This document shows positions 18,804 through 29,032 of a stretch of DNA of 64,000 nt, one piece after another (position 1 is the stretch's first letter; every line of letters starts with the position of its first letter). The notes below the pieces were generated by a model, which did not search any database, was not told the DNA's origin, and saw nothing but the letters and a program-made list of their open reading frames with translations. A program made the position numbers and the translations under genes. Source of the stretch: Prochlorococcus sp. AG-409-J16 (GTDB taxonomy: Bacteria > Cyanobacteriota > Cyanobacteriia > PCC-6307 > Cyanobiaceae); NCBI GenBank assembly GCA_003215655.1, contig QCKB01000002.1, forward strand, positions 1 through 64,000, read 5' to 3'.

Positions 18804-20648
18804 TTATGGACTTACAGTTACTCTAACAAATCGTTGATAATTCCGTTCTGCCAACCCTTTGGCAATTTGAAAACCCATTATTCTTGCATTTTTTTCTTTT
18901 ATTATTTTAGGTATCTTATTTAAGAATATTCCATGCTTGTATCCAGGTATTTTCTGTAAAATTTTTATTGTTTCTTTTATAGGTTCCCTCTTTTCTAATT
19001 CTTTTGTTGTTCCTTTGCTTTTCCTTATTTTTATTTTAGTGCTAATTTTTTTAATTGTATTTATACCTATTAAATCTATTTTATTTATCAAAGCTGAAAC
19101 AACTTTTTTACGGATCAAAAAACCATTATCAGAGAACAGAAATTCACAAACCTGATCAATAATTATATTAAGATCAAGCCCTTGCTCATTTGATGCACTT
19201 GTTACAAGTTCGTCCAACCTAGACCATTGAAATTCACCTCCGTCAAACAACATATCTTTTAAACTCTGTCTTAATTGTGGATCTGGATCTTCCATAAGTC
19301 TTCTCGCAAAGTATGGATATGCTGCACCAAGGATTTTGAAATCTGGTTTTACACTCAATGCAATACCTTCAAGCGTAATTAATGATCTGATAATTAATGC
19401 ATAATAGGGAGGTACTTTAAACGGTAATTTATACATTACTCCTGACATATCATCAGTTACATTTTTAAAATCTAGTTTATCGACACCTTTACTTAATGCT
19501 TGGCTAAATACTTTTTCAAAAGCAGGTCCAATGTTTTTGAGATCTACCTCCTCCGATAGAAATCCAAGCTTTACAAAATCTTTTGATAACCTATCAAAAT
19601 TTTTGTTTACTAGATGAACAACCGCTTCAATAAGACCTGTTCTTGATTCATTTGTGATCTTACTCATCATTCCAAAATCTAAATAACACAACCTTCCATC
19701 CCTTAATGCTAATAAATTCCCTGGATGTGGATCTGCATGAAAGAATCCATGCTCAAGTAATTGTTGCAAACTACAATTAACCCCTATATCGATCATTTTC
19801 TCTCTATCAATTCCTAGAGCTTTGACAGCTTCTATATCTGTTAGCTTCACTCCCTCTATCCATTCCATAGTGAGCACTCTTCTACTGGTTATATTCATAT
19901 AAATTTTGGGTATAGCAATATTTTTATTATGTGAATGAAGATTTTTAAACCTTATTGCATTATCAGCTTCATTTAAGTAATCCATTTCTTCAAATACTCT
20001 TTTACCAAGCTCATCAATTAGTGCAACTAAATCACTTCTAATTAATTTTATATTTCTATTCAACCATTGAGCTATGCTTCTAACAATGTATAGATCCAGT
20101 GTAATTTGCTCTCTTAAACCAGGTCTTTGAATTTTAACAGCAACTTCTTCTCCTGATTTAAGTCTTCCTTTATGGACTTGTCCTAATGAAGCAGCTGATA
20201 TAGGTTCTTCTTCTAAGTATTCAAAAATTTCTTTATGACTTCTATTTAAGTCATCTTTAATACAAGCCATTGCAAGTTTACTATCGAATCCAGGTAATTG
20301 ATCTTGTAATTCTGAAAGTTCATCTAATAATATACCTGGAATGATATCTGGACGTGTAGAAAGTGCTTGCCCGGCTTTTATAAATGCAGGACCTAGTTTC
20401 ACCAATAGCTCTGAAAATTCTTTAGCTCTTTTTCTAGCCTTTTCTTTATCATTTAAAATACCTAATATATAATCTATGCCTACTTTTAATAAATATATAC
20501 CTATAGGTATAAGCGTCTGCCAAAGCCTCTTAAAAAGTCGAATTGGATGACCTTTATATATCTTACTTATTTTGACAGGATCATATTCTAGAAGACCAGA
20601 GGCTTCTATGAAATCACTAAGCTCATTTTCGAAGCCAATTTTGTTCAT
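18804..20648 (-). CDS. ABC1/UbiB (AarF) family atypical kinase
   Basis: A 614-residue atypical kinase. The family motifs are in order: FIKAGQALSTRPD (the KxGQ motif), AASLGQVHKGRLKSGEEVAVKIQRPG (Ala-rich loop and catalytic lysine), HGFFHADPHPGN and LDFGMM. The C-terminal 100 residues are basic and contain a hydrophobic tail. Family members support quinone (ubiquinone, plastoquinone, tocopherol) metabolism; plastoquinone-related work in thylakoids is a likely but unproven role here. It is divergent from recN with 66 bp between starts and heads the DUF1400-thrC run. Cyanobacteria carry several paralogues, so I give no symbol. Confidence 0.92.
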   Translation of the reverse strand: MNKIGFENELSDFIEASGLLEYDPVKISKIYKGHPIRLFKRLWQTLIPIGIYLLKVGIDYILGILNDKEKARKRAKEFSELLVKLGPAFIKAGQALSTRPDIIPGILLDELSELQDQLPGFDSKLAMACIKDDLNRSHKEIFEYLEEEPISAASLGQVHKGRLKSGEEVAVKIQRPGLREQITLDLYIVRSIAQWLNRNIKLIRSDLVALIDELGKRVFEEMDYLNEADNAIRFKNLHSHNKNIAIPKIYMNITSRRVLTMEWIEGVKLTDIEAVKALGIDREKMIDIGVNCSLQQLLEHGFFHADPHPGNLLALRDGRLCYLDFGMMSKITNESRTGLIEAVVHLVNKNFDRLSKDFVKLGFLSEEVDLKNIGPAFEKVFSQALSKGVDKLDFKNVTDDMSGVMYKLPFKVPPYYALIIRSLITLEGIALSVKPDFKILGAAYPYFARRLMEDPDPQLRQSLKDMLFDGGEFQWSRLDELVTSASNEQGLDLNIIIDQVCEFLFSDNGFLIRKKVVSALINKIDLIGINTIKKISTKIKIRKSKGTTKELEKREPIKETIKILQKIPGYKHGIFLNKIPKIIKEKNARIMGFQIAKGLAERNYQRFVRVTVSP

Positions 20649-20714
20649 TGTCAGTACCCCCCTTCTAATTCAAGCTCACAAACGCTACCGTCAACAAGTT
20701 GATGAAGTGATCTC

Positions 20715-22403
20715 GTGCTTACCAATCTAAGTCTTCTCAACATAGCGTTAATAGAAAGCCTCGACTTGGATTTTAAAAGTGGTTTCACAGTGTTTACCGG
20801 GGAGACAGGGGCAGGTAAATCGATTCTTTTTGATGCTTTAGATGCTGCGCTGGGTGGAGGGTCTACTTCTGATATCGCTCGTTTACTCAGGCCTGGTGTT
20901 GAAAAAGGTCATATTGAGGCTACTTTCGATCTCAATCCTGTACTTCAGACCTGGCTTAAAAAGAATAATTTATACTTTGAAGATCAAGAACTGTTCATAC
21001 GTCGCGACTGTGCAAGGAAGCAAGATAGAGTTTTGAGCAGATATAGGGTCAATGGAACAACAGTCAATCGTAAGCAAATACTTTCTTTAAGACCATTATT
21101 GATTGATATTACTGGACAGGGTCAAAAACAAGAAATTGCCAAGCCTACTCAACAATTGTATTGGTTGGATTGTTTTGGCGGGGAGAATTTGAGTAATTTT
21201 TTGCCCATGGTTAAAAAGAAATGGACTAATTGGTTTTATGCTTCTTCCAAATTGAAAAAATATTTAAAAGAGAAAGAAAGGATTCAGAATCAACAAGAAG
21301 AAGATCTTTTGACCTTAGAAGAATTAGAAAATGTACAATTAGATGACTCACTTGAAGATAAAAAACTTATTCAGGAACAAGATAGGCTAGTTAATGGAGT
21401 TAGATTACAAGAAGGATTATCAATATTGTTATCGCGTTTGCAAGATGGTTCTGATGAGATTCCATCTGTCTTAGATCATTTTAATTCTTGTATTTCAGAA
21501 TTAAAGATAATTTCTAAATTAGATAATACATTGATTCCTCAATATGACGCATTTTTAGACTTAGAATGTTCCACTCGAAGCCTCATTCAATTATTAGAGA
21601 ATTATAGCTCAGTACTTGAAAGTGACCCTATAAATCTTGAAGCTATACAAAATAGATTATCAACTCTCAATCGCTTAAAACGTAAGTATAATATGGATTT
21701 AGATCAATTGATCTTATTGCGTGATGAATTGCGATCAAATTTTCAAGGCGAAGAGTTAAATGAAAAATTAAATGATCTTATATCGATAGAATCAAATGCT
21801 AGAAAAGAAAGAGATGATTATAATATTAAATTAACAGAGATGCGAAAGCAGGCGGCTCTTTTGTTAGAGCAGAAATTAATGGAATATTTGCGTCCTTTAG
21901 GCATGTTAAACGTTCGTTTTAAGGTGGATATTATTAATACTACACCTAATCAAACTGGCGTAGATTCCGTCCAATATCTTTTTTCTGCGAACCCTGGCCA
22001 ACCTTTATTGCCTCTTTCTGATGTTGCTTCAGGTGGAGAAATGTCTCGATTCTTGCTAGCCCTTAAAACCATTCTTTCAACTATAGATAATAACAATACT
22101 ATAATTTTTGATGAGATTGATGTAGGCGTTAGCGGTCGTATTAGTCGAGCAATAGCAGACCTTTTAAAATGTTTATCGCAAACAAAACAGGTTTTTTGTA
22201 TTACACATAATCCATTAGTTGCTGCATCTGCAGACCATCATTTCTCTGTCAAAAAGAGCGTTTCAGATGGAATTACATTCTCAAAGGTCTCTTATTTGCT
22301 TGGGAAGCATGCACGACAAGCAGAACTCGCTGAGCTTGCAGGAGGTGATTTTGACAAGGCAAGGATTTATGCAGCTAGCTTGCTGGAACACGATGCTGCA
22401 TAA
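20715..22403 (+). CDS. recN: DNA repair protein RecN
   Basis: RecN is an SMC-like ATPase that acts at double-strand breaks in recombinational repair. The N-terminal half has Walker A in FTGETGAGKSILFDALD (about residue 29-45). A central coiled coil runs from about 155 to 395, and the C-terminal half has the ABC signature VASGGEMSRFLLALK and Walker B in IIFDEIDVGVSGR. The length of 562 matches the family. The start is GTG at 20715. It shares a 66-bp divergent promoter region with the ABC1 kinase gene and is followed 49 bp later by uvrA, another repair gene on the same strand. Confidence 0.97.
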   Translation: MLTNLSLLNIALIESLDLDFKSGFTVFTGETGAGKSILFDALDAALGGGSTSDIARLLRPGVEKGHIEATFDLNPVLQTWLKKNNLYFEDQELFIRRDCARKQDRVLSRYRVNGTTVNRKQILSLRPLLIDITGQGQKQEIAKPTQQLYWLDCFGGENLSNFLPMVKKKWTNWFYASSKLKKYLKEKERIQNQQEEDLLTLEELENVQLDDSLEDKKLIQEQDRLVNGVRLQEGLSILLSRLQDGSDEIPSVLDHFNSCISELKIISKLDNTLIPQYDAFLDLECSTRSLIQLLENYSSVLESDPINLEAIQNRLSTLNRLKRKYNMDLDQLILLRDELRSNFQGEELNEKLNDLISIESNARKERDDYNIKLTEMRKQAALLLEQKLMEYLRPLGMLNVRFKVDIINTTPNQTGVDSVQYLFSANPGQPLLPLSDVASGGEMSRFLLALKTILSTIDNNNTIIFDEIDVGVSGRISRAIADLLKCLSQTKQVFCITHNPLVAASADHHFSVKKSVSDGITFSKVSYLLGKHARQAELAELAGGDFDKARIYAASLLEHDAA

Positions 22404-22452
22404 ACGTTCTTTGCTTTCATAGAATTGTTGGCTGTTTTAACCCGAACTTTGC

Positions 22453-25428
22453 ATGGGGCCACAAGCTGTCAATGAAAATAATCAATCTTTAGGTAGGCCA
22501 GTCAATTTAAGTGGTGGCTCTTCGGACGATGTTATTAAGGTACGAGGCGCTCGTCAGCATAATCTTAAGGATATCGATCTTGTTTTTCCTCGTAATCAGC
22601 TAATTGTTTTTACTGGTGTTAGTGGGAGCGGGAAGAGTTCTTTGGCGTTTGATACGATTTTTGCAGAAGGTCAAAGAAGATATGTTGAGAGCCTTTCTGC
22701 CTATGCAAGGCAATTTTTAGGCCAAATCGATAAACCTGATGTTGATGCCATTGAAGGACTTTCACCTGCGATATCAATAGATCAAAAATCAACCAGCCAT
22801 AATCCACGCTCAACAGTTGGAACAGTTACTGAAATACAAGATTATTTGCGATTACTATTTGGCCGGGCTGGAGAACCTCATTGTCCACAATGTGAGCGTC
22901 CTATTAGACCACAAACCATTGATGAGATGGTTGATCAAATAATGACACTACCTTCGGGTACTAGATATCAATTACTCGCACCTGTAGTTAGAGGTAAAAA
23001 AGGTACACATTCGAAATTAATTAGTGGATTAGCATCTGAAGGATTTGCTAGGGTAAGAGTGAATGGAGAAGTAAGAGATCTTGCAGATAACATTGAACTA
23101 GATAAAAATCATATTCATAGTATTGAAGTTGTTGTAGATCGTTTAATAGCAAGAGATGAAATACAAGAAAGGTTAACAGATTCTTTGCGAACTACATTAG
23201 CCAGAGGAGATGGATTGGCATTAGTTGAAGTTGTACCTAAAAAGAACGAAGATTTACCCAATGGTATAGAAAAGGAAAGATTATATTCAGAAAATTTTGC
23301 ATGTCCAGAGCATGGAGCTGTTATTGAGGAATTGTCTCCAAGATTATTTTCATTTAATAGTCCTTATGGAGCTTGTTCTGATTGCCATGGGCTTGGACAT
23401 CTGAAGAAGTTTACTTTAGAAAGAATAGTTCCAGATCCATCGTTGCCTGTTTATGCCGCAGTGGCTCCATGGAGCGATAAGGATAATAGCTATTATTTTT
23501 CACTTTTGTATTCAGTAGGAGATGCGTATGGCTTTGAAATTAAAACACCTTGGTGTGATTTGACAAATGAACAGCAAAATATTTTACTTAACGGATCAGA
23601 AGAGCCTATTGATTTAAAAGTAGATAGCCGCTATGGAAAATCTAGTGGAGTTAAAAGGCCATTTGAGGGGATAATACCAATTTTAAATAGACAATTAAAA
23701 GATGCTAGTGGAGAAGCAATTAGACAGAAATTAGAAAAGTATTTGGAGTTGTTGCCTTGCTCGAAATGTGATGGTAAACGTTTAAGACCAGAAGCCTTAG
23801 CGGTAAAAGTTGGCCCTTATTCTATAACTGATTTAACTTCTATAAGTGTAGCTGAAACATTGGACCATATAGAAAAGATGATGGGTGTAGGTAAAGCTAA
23901 AAATTTAAATCCATTATTAAATAATCGACAGATTCAAATTGGTGAACTTGTTTTAAAGGAAATTCGCATGCGCCTCACTTTTTTGTTAGATGTTGGACTT
24001 GATTATTTAACGTTAGACAGGCCTGCTATGACTCTTTCTGGTGGTGAAGCACAAAGAATTAGATTGGCTACTCAGATAGGAGCTGGTTTAACAGGCGTTT
24101 TATATGTTTTAGACGAACCTAGCATTGGCTTACATCAAAAGGATAATGACAGGCTTTTAAATACTTTAAAAAGACTTAGAGATTTAGGAAATACTTTAGT
24201 TGTTGTAGAGCATGATGAGGAAACAATCAATGCAGCTGATTATTTAGTGGATATAGGACCAGGTGCTGGTGTTCATGGGGGAGAAATAGTATCTCAAGGA
24301 TCATTAGAGGAACTCTTGTCTAATAAGAAATCATTAACTGGTGCATATTTAAGCGGTAGAAAATCTATCCCAACACCAATGAAACGTAGAAAAGACGGTA
24401 ATCGATCTATTAGATTGATTGGTTGCAATAGAAATAATCTTAAAGATCTTTCTATTGATTTTCCATTAGGTCGTTTGGTATCTGTTACAGGAGTAAGTGG
24501 TAGTGGAAAAAGTACTTTATTAAATGAACTTTTGCATCCGGCATTAAACCATAGTCTTGGATTAAAAGTTCCCTTTCCAAAAGGATTAAAGGAACTAAGA
24601 GGTATAGATGCTATTGATAAGGTTATAGTTATTGATCAATCTCCTATCGGAAGAACTCCTAGATCTAACCCTGCTACATATACAGGAGCCTTTGATCCAA
24701 TTAGGCAAATCTTTGCAGCTGCGATTGAAGCTAAAGCGAGGGGATATCAGGTAGGACAATTTAGTTTCAATGTTAAAGGTGGGAGATGTGAGGCTTGCAA
24801 AGGTCAGGGAGTAAATGTAATAGAGATGAATTTTTTACCTGATGTATATGTTCAGTGTGATGTATGTAAAGGAGCACGTTTCAACCGTGAAACTCTTCAG
24901 GTTAAATACAAAGGTTATACAATTGCAGATGTATTGGAAATGACTGTAGAACAAGCCACTAAGGTTTTTGATGCGATTCCTCAAGCTTCAGATCGTTTAA
25001 GAACCTTGTTAGATGTAGGCTTGGGTTATATAAAACTTGGCCAACCCGCACCCACTCTCTCTGGAGGTGAGGCTCAAAGAGTTAAATTAGCAACAGAGCT
25101 ATCAAGAAGGGCAACAGGTAAAACTCTCTATTTGATTGATGAGCCAACAACAGGATTAAGTTTTTATGATGTTCATAAACTTATGGATGTCATACAAAGA
25201 TTAGTAGATAAGGGCAATTCAGTTATAGTTATAGAGCATAATCTGGATGTCATACGTTCTTCTGATTGGATTATTGATCTTGGTCCTGAGGGTGGTGAAC
25301 GAGGAGGCGAGATTTTAGTTACTGGTACTCCAGAAGAGGTTGCTAAACACCCAACAAGTTACACGGCCAAATATCTTAAAAAGGTACTTTTGAAGCATCC
25401 GCCAGAAATAGAGAGAGAATCTTCTTGA
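22453..25428 (+). CDS. uvrA: Excinuclease ABC subunit A
   Basis: UvrA is the damage-sensing ATPase of nucleotide excision repair. There are two ABC modules: Walker A GVSGSGKSSLAFDTI near residue 56 and GVSGSGKSTLLNE near 680, each paired with an LSGGEAQR signature. Zinc cysteines are seen in HCPQCERPIRP, CSKCDGKRLRPE and CEACKGQGVNVIEMN followed by CDVCKG. The length of 991 is somewhat longer than the E. coli protein (940). It begins with ATG 49 bp after recN; the two could be co-transcribed as a repair pair. UvrB and UvrC are not in the window. Confidence 0.98.
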   Translation: MGPQAVNENNQSLGRPVNLSGGSSDDVIKVRGARQHNLKDIDLVFPRNQLIVFTGVSGSGKSSLAFDTIFAEGQRRYVESLSAYARQFLGQIDKPDVDAIEGLSPAISIDQKSTSHNPRSTVGTVTEIQDYLRLLFGRAGEPHCPQCERPIRPQTIDEMVDQIMTLPSGTRYQLLAPVVRGKKGTHSKLISGLASEGFARVRVNGEVRDLADNIELDKNHIHSIEVVVDRLIARDEIQERLTDSLRTTLARGDGLALVEVVPKKNEDLPNGIEKERLYSENFACPEHGAVIEELSPRLFSFNSPYGACSDCHGLGHLKKFTLERIVPDPSLPVYAAVAPWSDKDNSYYFSLLYSVGDAYGFEIKTPWCDLTNEQQNILLNGSEEPIDLKVDSRYGKSSGVKRPFEGIIPILNRQLKDASGEAIRQKLEKYLELLPCSKCDGKRLRPEALAVKVGPYSITDLTSISVAETLDHIEKMMGVGKAKNLNPLLNNRQIQIGELVLKEIRMRLTFLLDVGLDYLTLDRPAMTLSGGEAQRIRLATQIGAGLTGVLYVLDEPSIGLHQKDNDRLLNTLKRLRDLGNTLVVVEHDEETINAADYLVDIGPGAGVHGGEIVSQGSLEELLSNKKSLTGAYLSGRKSIPTPMKRRKDGNRSIRLIGCNRNNLKDLSIDFPLGRLVSVTGVSGSGKSTLLNELLHPALNHSLGLKVPFPKGLKELRGIDAIDKVIVIDQSPIGRTPRSNPATYTGAFDPIRQIFAAAIEAKARGYQVGQFSFNVKGGRCEACKGQGVNVIEMNFLPDVYVQCDVCKGARFNRETLQVKYKGYTIADVLEMTVEQATKVFDAIPQASDRLRTLLDVGLGYIKLGQPAPTLSGGEAQRVKLATELSRRATGKTLYLIDEPTTGLSFYDVHKLMDVIQRLVDKGNSVIVIEHNLDVIRSSDWIIDLGPEGGERGGEILVTGTPEEVAKHPTSYTAKYLKKVLLKHPPEIERESS

Positions 25429-25698
25429 AGATTCAATTTTCTATCAACAGCTTCAGCTCTTAGTGATAAATACTTATTAGTCGCTTTTTCTTTAATGTTT
25501 TCTTTTTGTTTGGGCTCTTTTTTCTTTGCAATTCGCTATGATTATGAAAAATTTTTTTTAAACTAATTCTTTCAAATGCTTTCTATGGCAAGGCTTTTCT
25601 AGGAATAGGTTTGTTTTTTTTAAATATTATCATTCTTTCTTTAGATTTTTTTGGGCCAAAATCATTTAGTTATCGTCCTCAATAAGGAGACTTACTAG

Positions 25699-27828
25699 AT
25701 GGGCTTAAAGCTTCTACATCTAAATCTCCATGGTCTAGTTCGTTCTAAAGATCTAGAGCTGGGAAGAGACGCTGATACTGGTGGTCAAACTCTTTATGTA
25801 ATTGAATTGGTCAAGGGATTAGCGGCTCGTCCAGAAGTTGAAAAGGTTGAACTAGTTACGCGTTTGATTCAGGACAGAAGAGTTTCTTCTGATTATGCAC
25901 AGCCACGGGAGGATATAGCTCCTGGCGCGAGTTTGATTAGATTGCCGTTCGGCCCAAAGAGGTATTTGCGTAAAGAGTTGCTTTGGCCATATTTGGATGA
26001 TTTGGCTGATCAGCTTGTTAATCAGTTACGTGATGAGACTTCTTTACCTGATTGGATACATGCACATTATGCCGATGCTGGATATGTAGGTGCATTGGTT
26101 TCTAGAAGGTTAGGAGTCCCTCTAGTTTTTACAGGTCACTCTTTGGGACGTGAAAAGCAACGGCGTTTGATTGCTGCAGGTGTAGATCATGAGCAAATAG
26201 AACAGACTTATTCCATAGGTCGTCGAATAGATGCAGAGGAATTTGCACTTGCTCATAGCAATTTAGTAATCACTAGTACTCGTCAAGAAGCTGATCAGCA
26301 ATATGCACGTTATGGAAGATTTATCCCAGATAGGGCTGCTGTTGTCCCTCCAGGAGTTGATTCCACTAGATTCCATTCCCTTTCAACTGATTCAGAAATA
26401 AAACAAGTAGATGATTTATTGTCTTCTTTTTTGAGAAATAGCACTTTACCTCCTTTGTTGGCTATTTCTAGAGCAGTCCGTAGAAAAAATATACCTGCTT
26501 TAGTTGAAGCTTATGGACGATCACCTGTATTGAGACAACGTCATAATTTGGTCTTAATACTTGGCTGCAGAGAAGATCCTCGTCAATTAGATAAGCAACA
26601 GCGTGATGTTTTTCAGCAAGTGTTTGATTTGGTTGATAGATATGATTTATATGGTCAAGTTGCTTATCCTAAGCAACATCGTAGAGATCAAATTCCAGCA
26701 ATATATCGATGGGCTGCTTCAAGACGCGGTTTGTTTGTAAATCCAGCTCTTACTGAACCATTTGGGTTAACTTTACTTGAGGCTGCTGCCTGTGGTTTGC
26801 CTATGGTTAGTACAGATGACGGAGGCCCTCGTGATATTTTGAACCGATGTCAAAATGGTTTATTAGTAGATGTTACTGATCTAGAAGCTCTGCAAGATTC
26901 TTTAGAGCAAGCTTCTTCCGATTCAAATCAGTGGCGGCGTTGGAGAGATAATGGCATTGAGGCGATTAATAGGCATTTCAGTTGGGATGCTCATGTATGT
27001 AATTATTTGGCCTTAATGCAGCAGCAATTGATTTCTATCAAGTCTCGAACTTTTTCTATTGCTAAGCAACCTTCTACTAATAAATTAGGTAAGCGTTTGA
27101 TATTGCTTGATTTAGATAGCAGTTTAGAAATTCCACAAGGTGATACTTTAATTTCTTTGCGAGATGCTCTTAACAAAAAGGATGCTCAATTAAATGGCTT
27201 AGGATTACTTACAGGTCGGTCAATTAAAGCTGCTCGCCAACGCTATTCGGAGTTATTGCTTCCTGAACCGAGAGTTTGGATTGCCAGAGCAGGTACAGAA
27301 ATTTATTATGGCTCAGAAGAAAAGCAAGATCACTTTTGGCAATCATCTATAGCTACTGATTGGTGTAGAAGTTCTGTTGAAAAAGCTTTGGCTGATTTAA
27401 AAGATCATTTAATACTTCAGGATCAAAGCCAGCAAGGAAAATATAAGGTTAGTTATTTATTAAAGGAGCCAGGAGAAGATATATTGCCATTAGTACGTAA
27501 ACGATTACGGCAACATGGACAAGCTGCACGTCCTCATTTGAGATGTCATTGGTATTTAGATGTAATTCCATTGCGTGCTTCTAGAACAGAAGCTATTAGA
27601 TATCTTTCTCTTCGTTGGGGTATGCCTTTAGATCAGCTTTTAGTTGTTGCTAGTCAACAAGGAGATGCTGAATTGGTTAGAGGATTAACACCAGCAGTAA
27701 TCCCTGTTGAGCATGATCCCTGTTTGGAATCATTAAGAACACATCATCGAGCTTTTTTTGCTACTAGATCACAGACAAGTGGTCTTTTAGATGGATTTAA
27801 TCATTATCGCTTTCTATCTAATAGGTAG
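25699..27828 (+). CDS. spsA: Sucrose-phosphate synthase with a degenerate C-terminal phosphatase-like domain
   Basis: This 709-residue protein joins UDP- or ADP-glucose to fructose-6-phosphate, the first step in making sucrose as a compatible solute. Residues 1-455 form a GT4 glycosyltransferase: LELGRDADTGGQTLYVIEL, HAHYADAGYVGALVSRRLGV and the E-x7-E site EPFGLTLLEAAACGLP. Residues about 465-709 resemble the HAD sucrose phosphatase fold, starting LILLDLDSSLE, but the last HAD motif (normally GDSGND) reads SQQGDAE and the conserved lysine segment KGxAL is replaced by SRTEA. So this domain is probably not active, and a separate phosphatase would be needed. A Shine-Dalgarno AAGGAG precedes ATG by about 10 bases. 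The end overlaps purT by 11 bp. Confidence 0.92.
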   Translation: MGLKLLHLNLHGLVRSKDLELGRDADTGGQTLYVIELVKGLAARPEVEKVELVTRLIQDRRVSSDYAQPREDIAPGASLIRLPFGPKRYLRKELLWPYLDDLADQLVNQLRDETSLPDWIHAHYADAGYVGALVSRRLGVPLVFTGHSLGREKQRRLIAAGVDHEQIEQTYSIGRRIDAEEFALAHSNLVITSTRQEADQQYARYGRFIPDRAAVVPPGVDSTRFHSLSTDSEIKQVDDLLSSFLRNSTLPPLLAISRAVRRKNIPALVEAYGRSPVLRQRHNLVLILGCREDPRQLDKQQRDVFQQVFDLVDRYDLYGQVAYPKQHRRDQIPAIYRWAASRRGLFVNPALTEPFGLTLLEAAACGLPMVSTDDGGPRDILNRCQNGLLVDVTDLEALQDSLEQASSDSNQWRRWRDNGIEAINRHFSWDAHVCNYLALMQQQLISIKSRTFSIAKQPSTNKLGKRLILLDLDSSLEIPQGDTLISLRDALNKKDAQLNGLGLLTGRSIKAARQRYSELLLPEPRVWIARAGTEIYYGSEEKQDHFWQSSIATDWCRSSVEKALADLKDHLILQDQSQQGKYKVSYLLKEPGEDILPLVRKRLRQHGQAARPHLRCHWYLDVIPLRASRTEAIRYLSLRWGMPLDQLLVVASQQGDAELVRGLTPAVIPVEHDPCLESLRTHHRAFFATRSQTSGLLDGFNHYRFLSNR

Positions 27829-29005
27829 TAGATAGGGTATCGTTTTTAATAACTTTTACATAGCTTGCTGCTTTATCAGCCTTTGCTATTGCATTGTTTA
27901 TATCATTATCTTTTGCCAGAGCAACCCCCATTCTTCGATTTGGCTTAGAATTAGGTTTTCCAAAGATTAGAATTTCAGTATTAGGCTCAGACAATGCTTC
28001 ATTAATTCCCATGTATTTAACAGAATCTAAATAATCTTCTGATAAAATCACTCTACTTGCTCCAGGACTATTTCTAATAATTGTTGGGATGGGTAAGTTA
28101 AGTACTGCTCTTAAATGTAATTCAAATTCGTTTAGATTTTGGGTGATTATAGTTACCAAGCCTGTATCATGCGGTCTTGGAGATAGTTCTGAGAATATAA
28201 TTTGATCTCCACTTATAAAGAATTCTACTCCAAATATTCCTACGCCCCCTAGTTTGTCTGTAATTAGCTTGGCCATTTTTTGTGCTTCTTGTAATTGAGC
28301 TTTGCTAATTGATGCTGGCTGCCAGCTGCATTGGTAATCACCTTTTGATTGTTTATGTCCTATTGGATCACAAAATAAAGTTTTACCATTTTTTTGTTTG
28401 ACAGTTAGTAATGTAATTTCTAAATCAAATTTTATAAATTCTTCTACAATAACTTTTGGTATAGAACCTCTCGCCCCCTCTATGGCAGAGTACCAAGCTT
28501 CTTCAAGTTCTTTTTGATTGTTCACTAGAGTTTGTCCTTTGCCAGACGAACTCATTAATGGCTTGACTATAACTGGAAAGCCTAGTGGTTCAGCAGCATT
28601 TCTTAGTTCTAAAGGACTAGCTGCATATCCAAATTTAGCTGTTTTTAAACCTAATTCTTTTGTTGCAAGATTTCTAATCTTATCTCTATTCATTGTTATT
28701 TTAGTTGCTTCTGCAGTTGGAATGACAGTTATACCTTCGTTTTCAATATCTTTTAAAATGTTAACTGCCAGTGCTTCTATTTCTGGTATTAATATATCTG
28801 GATGATGTTTGTATATTCTTTCTTTTAAATCTTTCTCGTTATTCATATCAAAAACTTCAGCAATATCAGCAATTTGCATTGCAGGAGCATTTGCGTATCT
28901 ATCACAGGCTATTACTTTACAGCCAAGCCTTTTTGCTGCAATAGTTACTTCTTTGCCTAACTCCCCACTTCCAAGGAGCATTAATGTTTTTGGTAGATCA
29001 GTCAT
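27818..29005 (-). CDS. purT: Formate-dependent phosphoribosylglycinamide formyltransferase
   Basis: PurT makes formyl-GAR from GAR, formate and ATP, the alternative to the folate-dependent PurN. The N-terminal Rossmann-like start LMLLGSGELGKEVTIAAKRLG, the central ATP-grasp domain (VIVKPLMSSSGKGQ) and GVFGVEFF-type metal loop (here VGIFGVEFFISGDQIIFSEL) followed by PRPHDTG are all typical. The length is 395. It is the last gene of a run mraY - 79-residue protein - purT, 27 bp after its neighbour. The stop overlaps the 3' end of the SPS gene on the other strand. Confidence 0.96.
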   Translation of the reverse strand: MTDLPKTLMLLGSGELGKEVTIAAKRLGCKVIACDRYANAPAMQIADIAEVFDMNNEKDLKERIYKHHPDILIPEIEALAVNILKDIENEGITVIPTAEATKITMNRDKIRNLATKELGLKTAKFGYAASPLELRNAAEPLGFPVIVKPLMSSSGKGQTLVNNQKELEEAWYSAIEGARGSIPKVIVEEFIKFDLEITLLTVKQKNGKTLFCDPIGHKQSKGDYQCSWQPASISKAQLQEAQKMAKLITDKLGGVGIFGVEFFISGDQIIFSELSPRPHDTGLVTIITQNLNEFELHLRAVLNLPIPTIIRNSPGASRVILSEDYLDSVKYMGINEALSEPNTEILIFGKPNSKPNRRMGVALAKDNDINNAIAKADKAASYVKVIKNDTLSTTY

Positions 29006-29032
29006 TTTTAATAAAGTCTAATACTTTAATAT

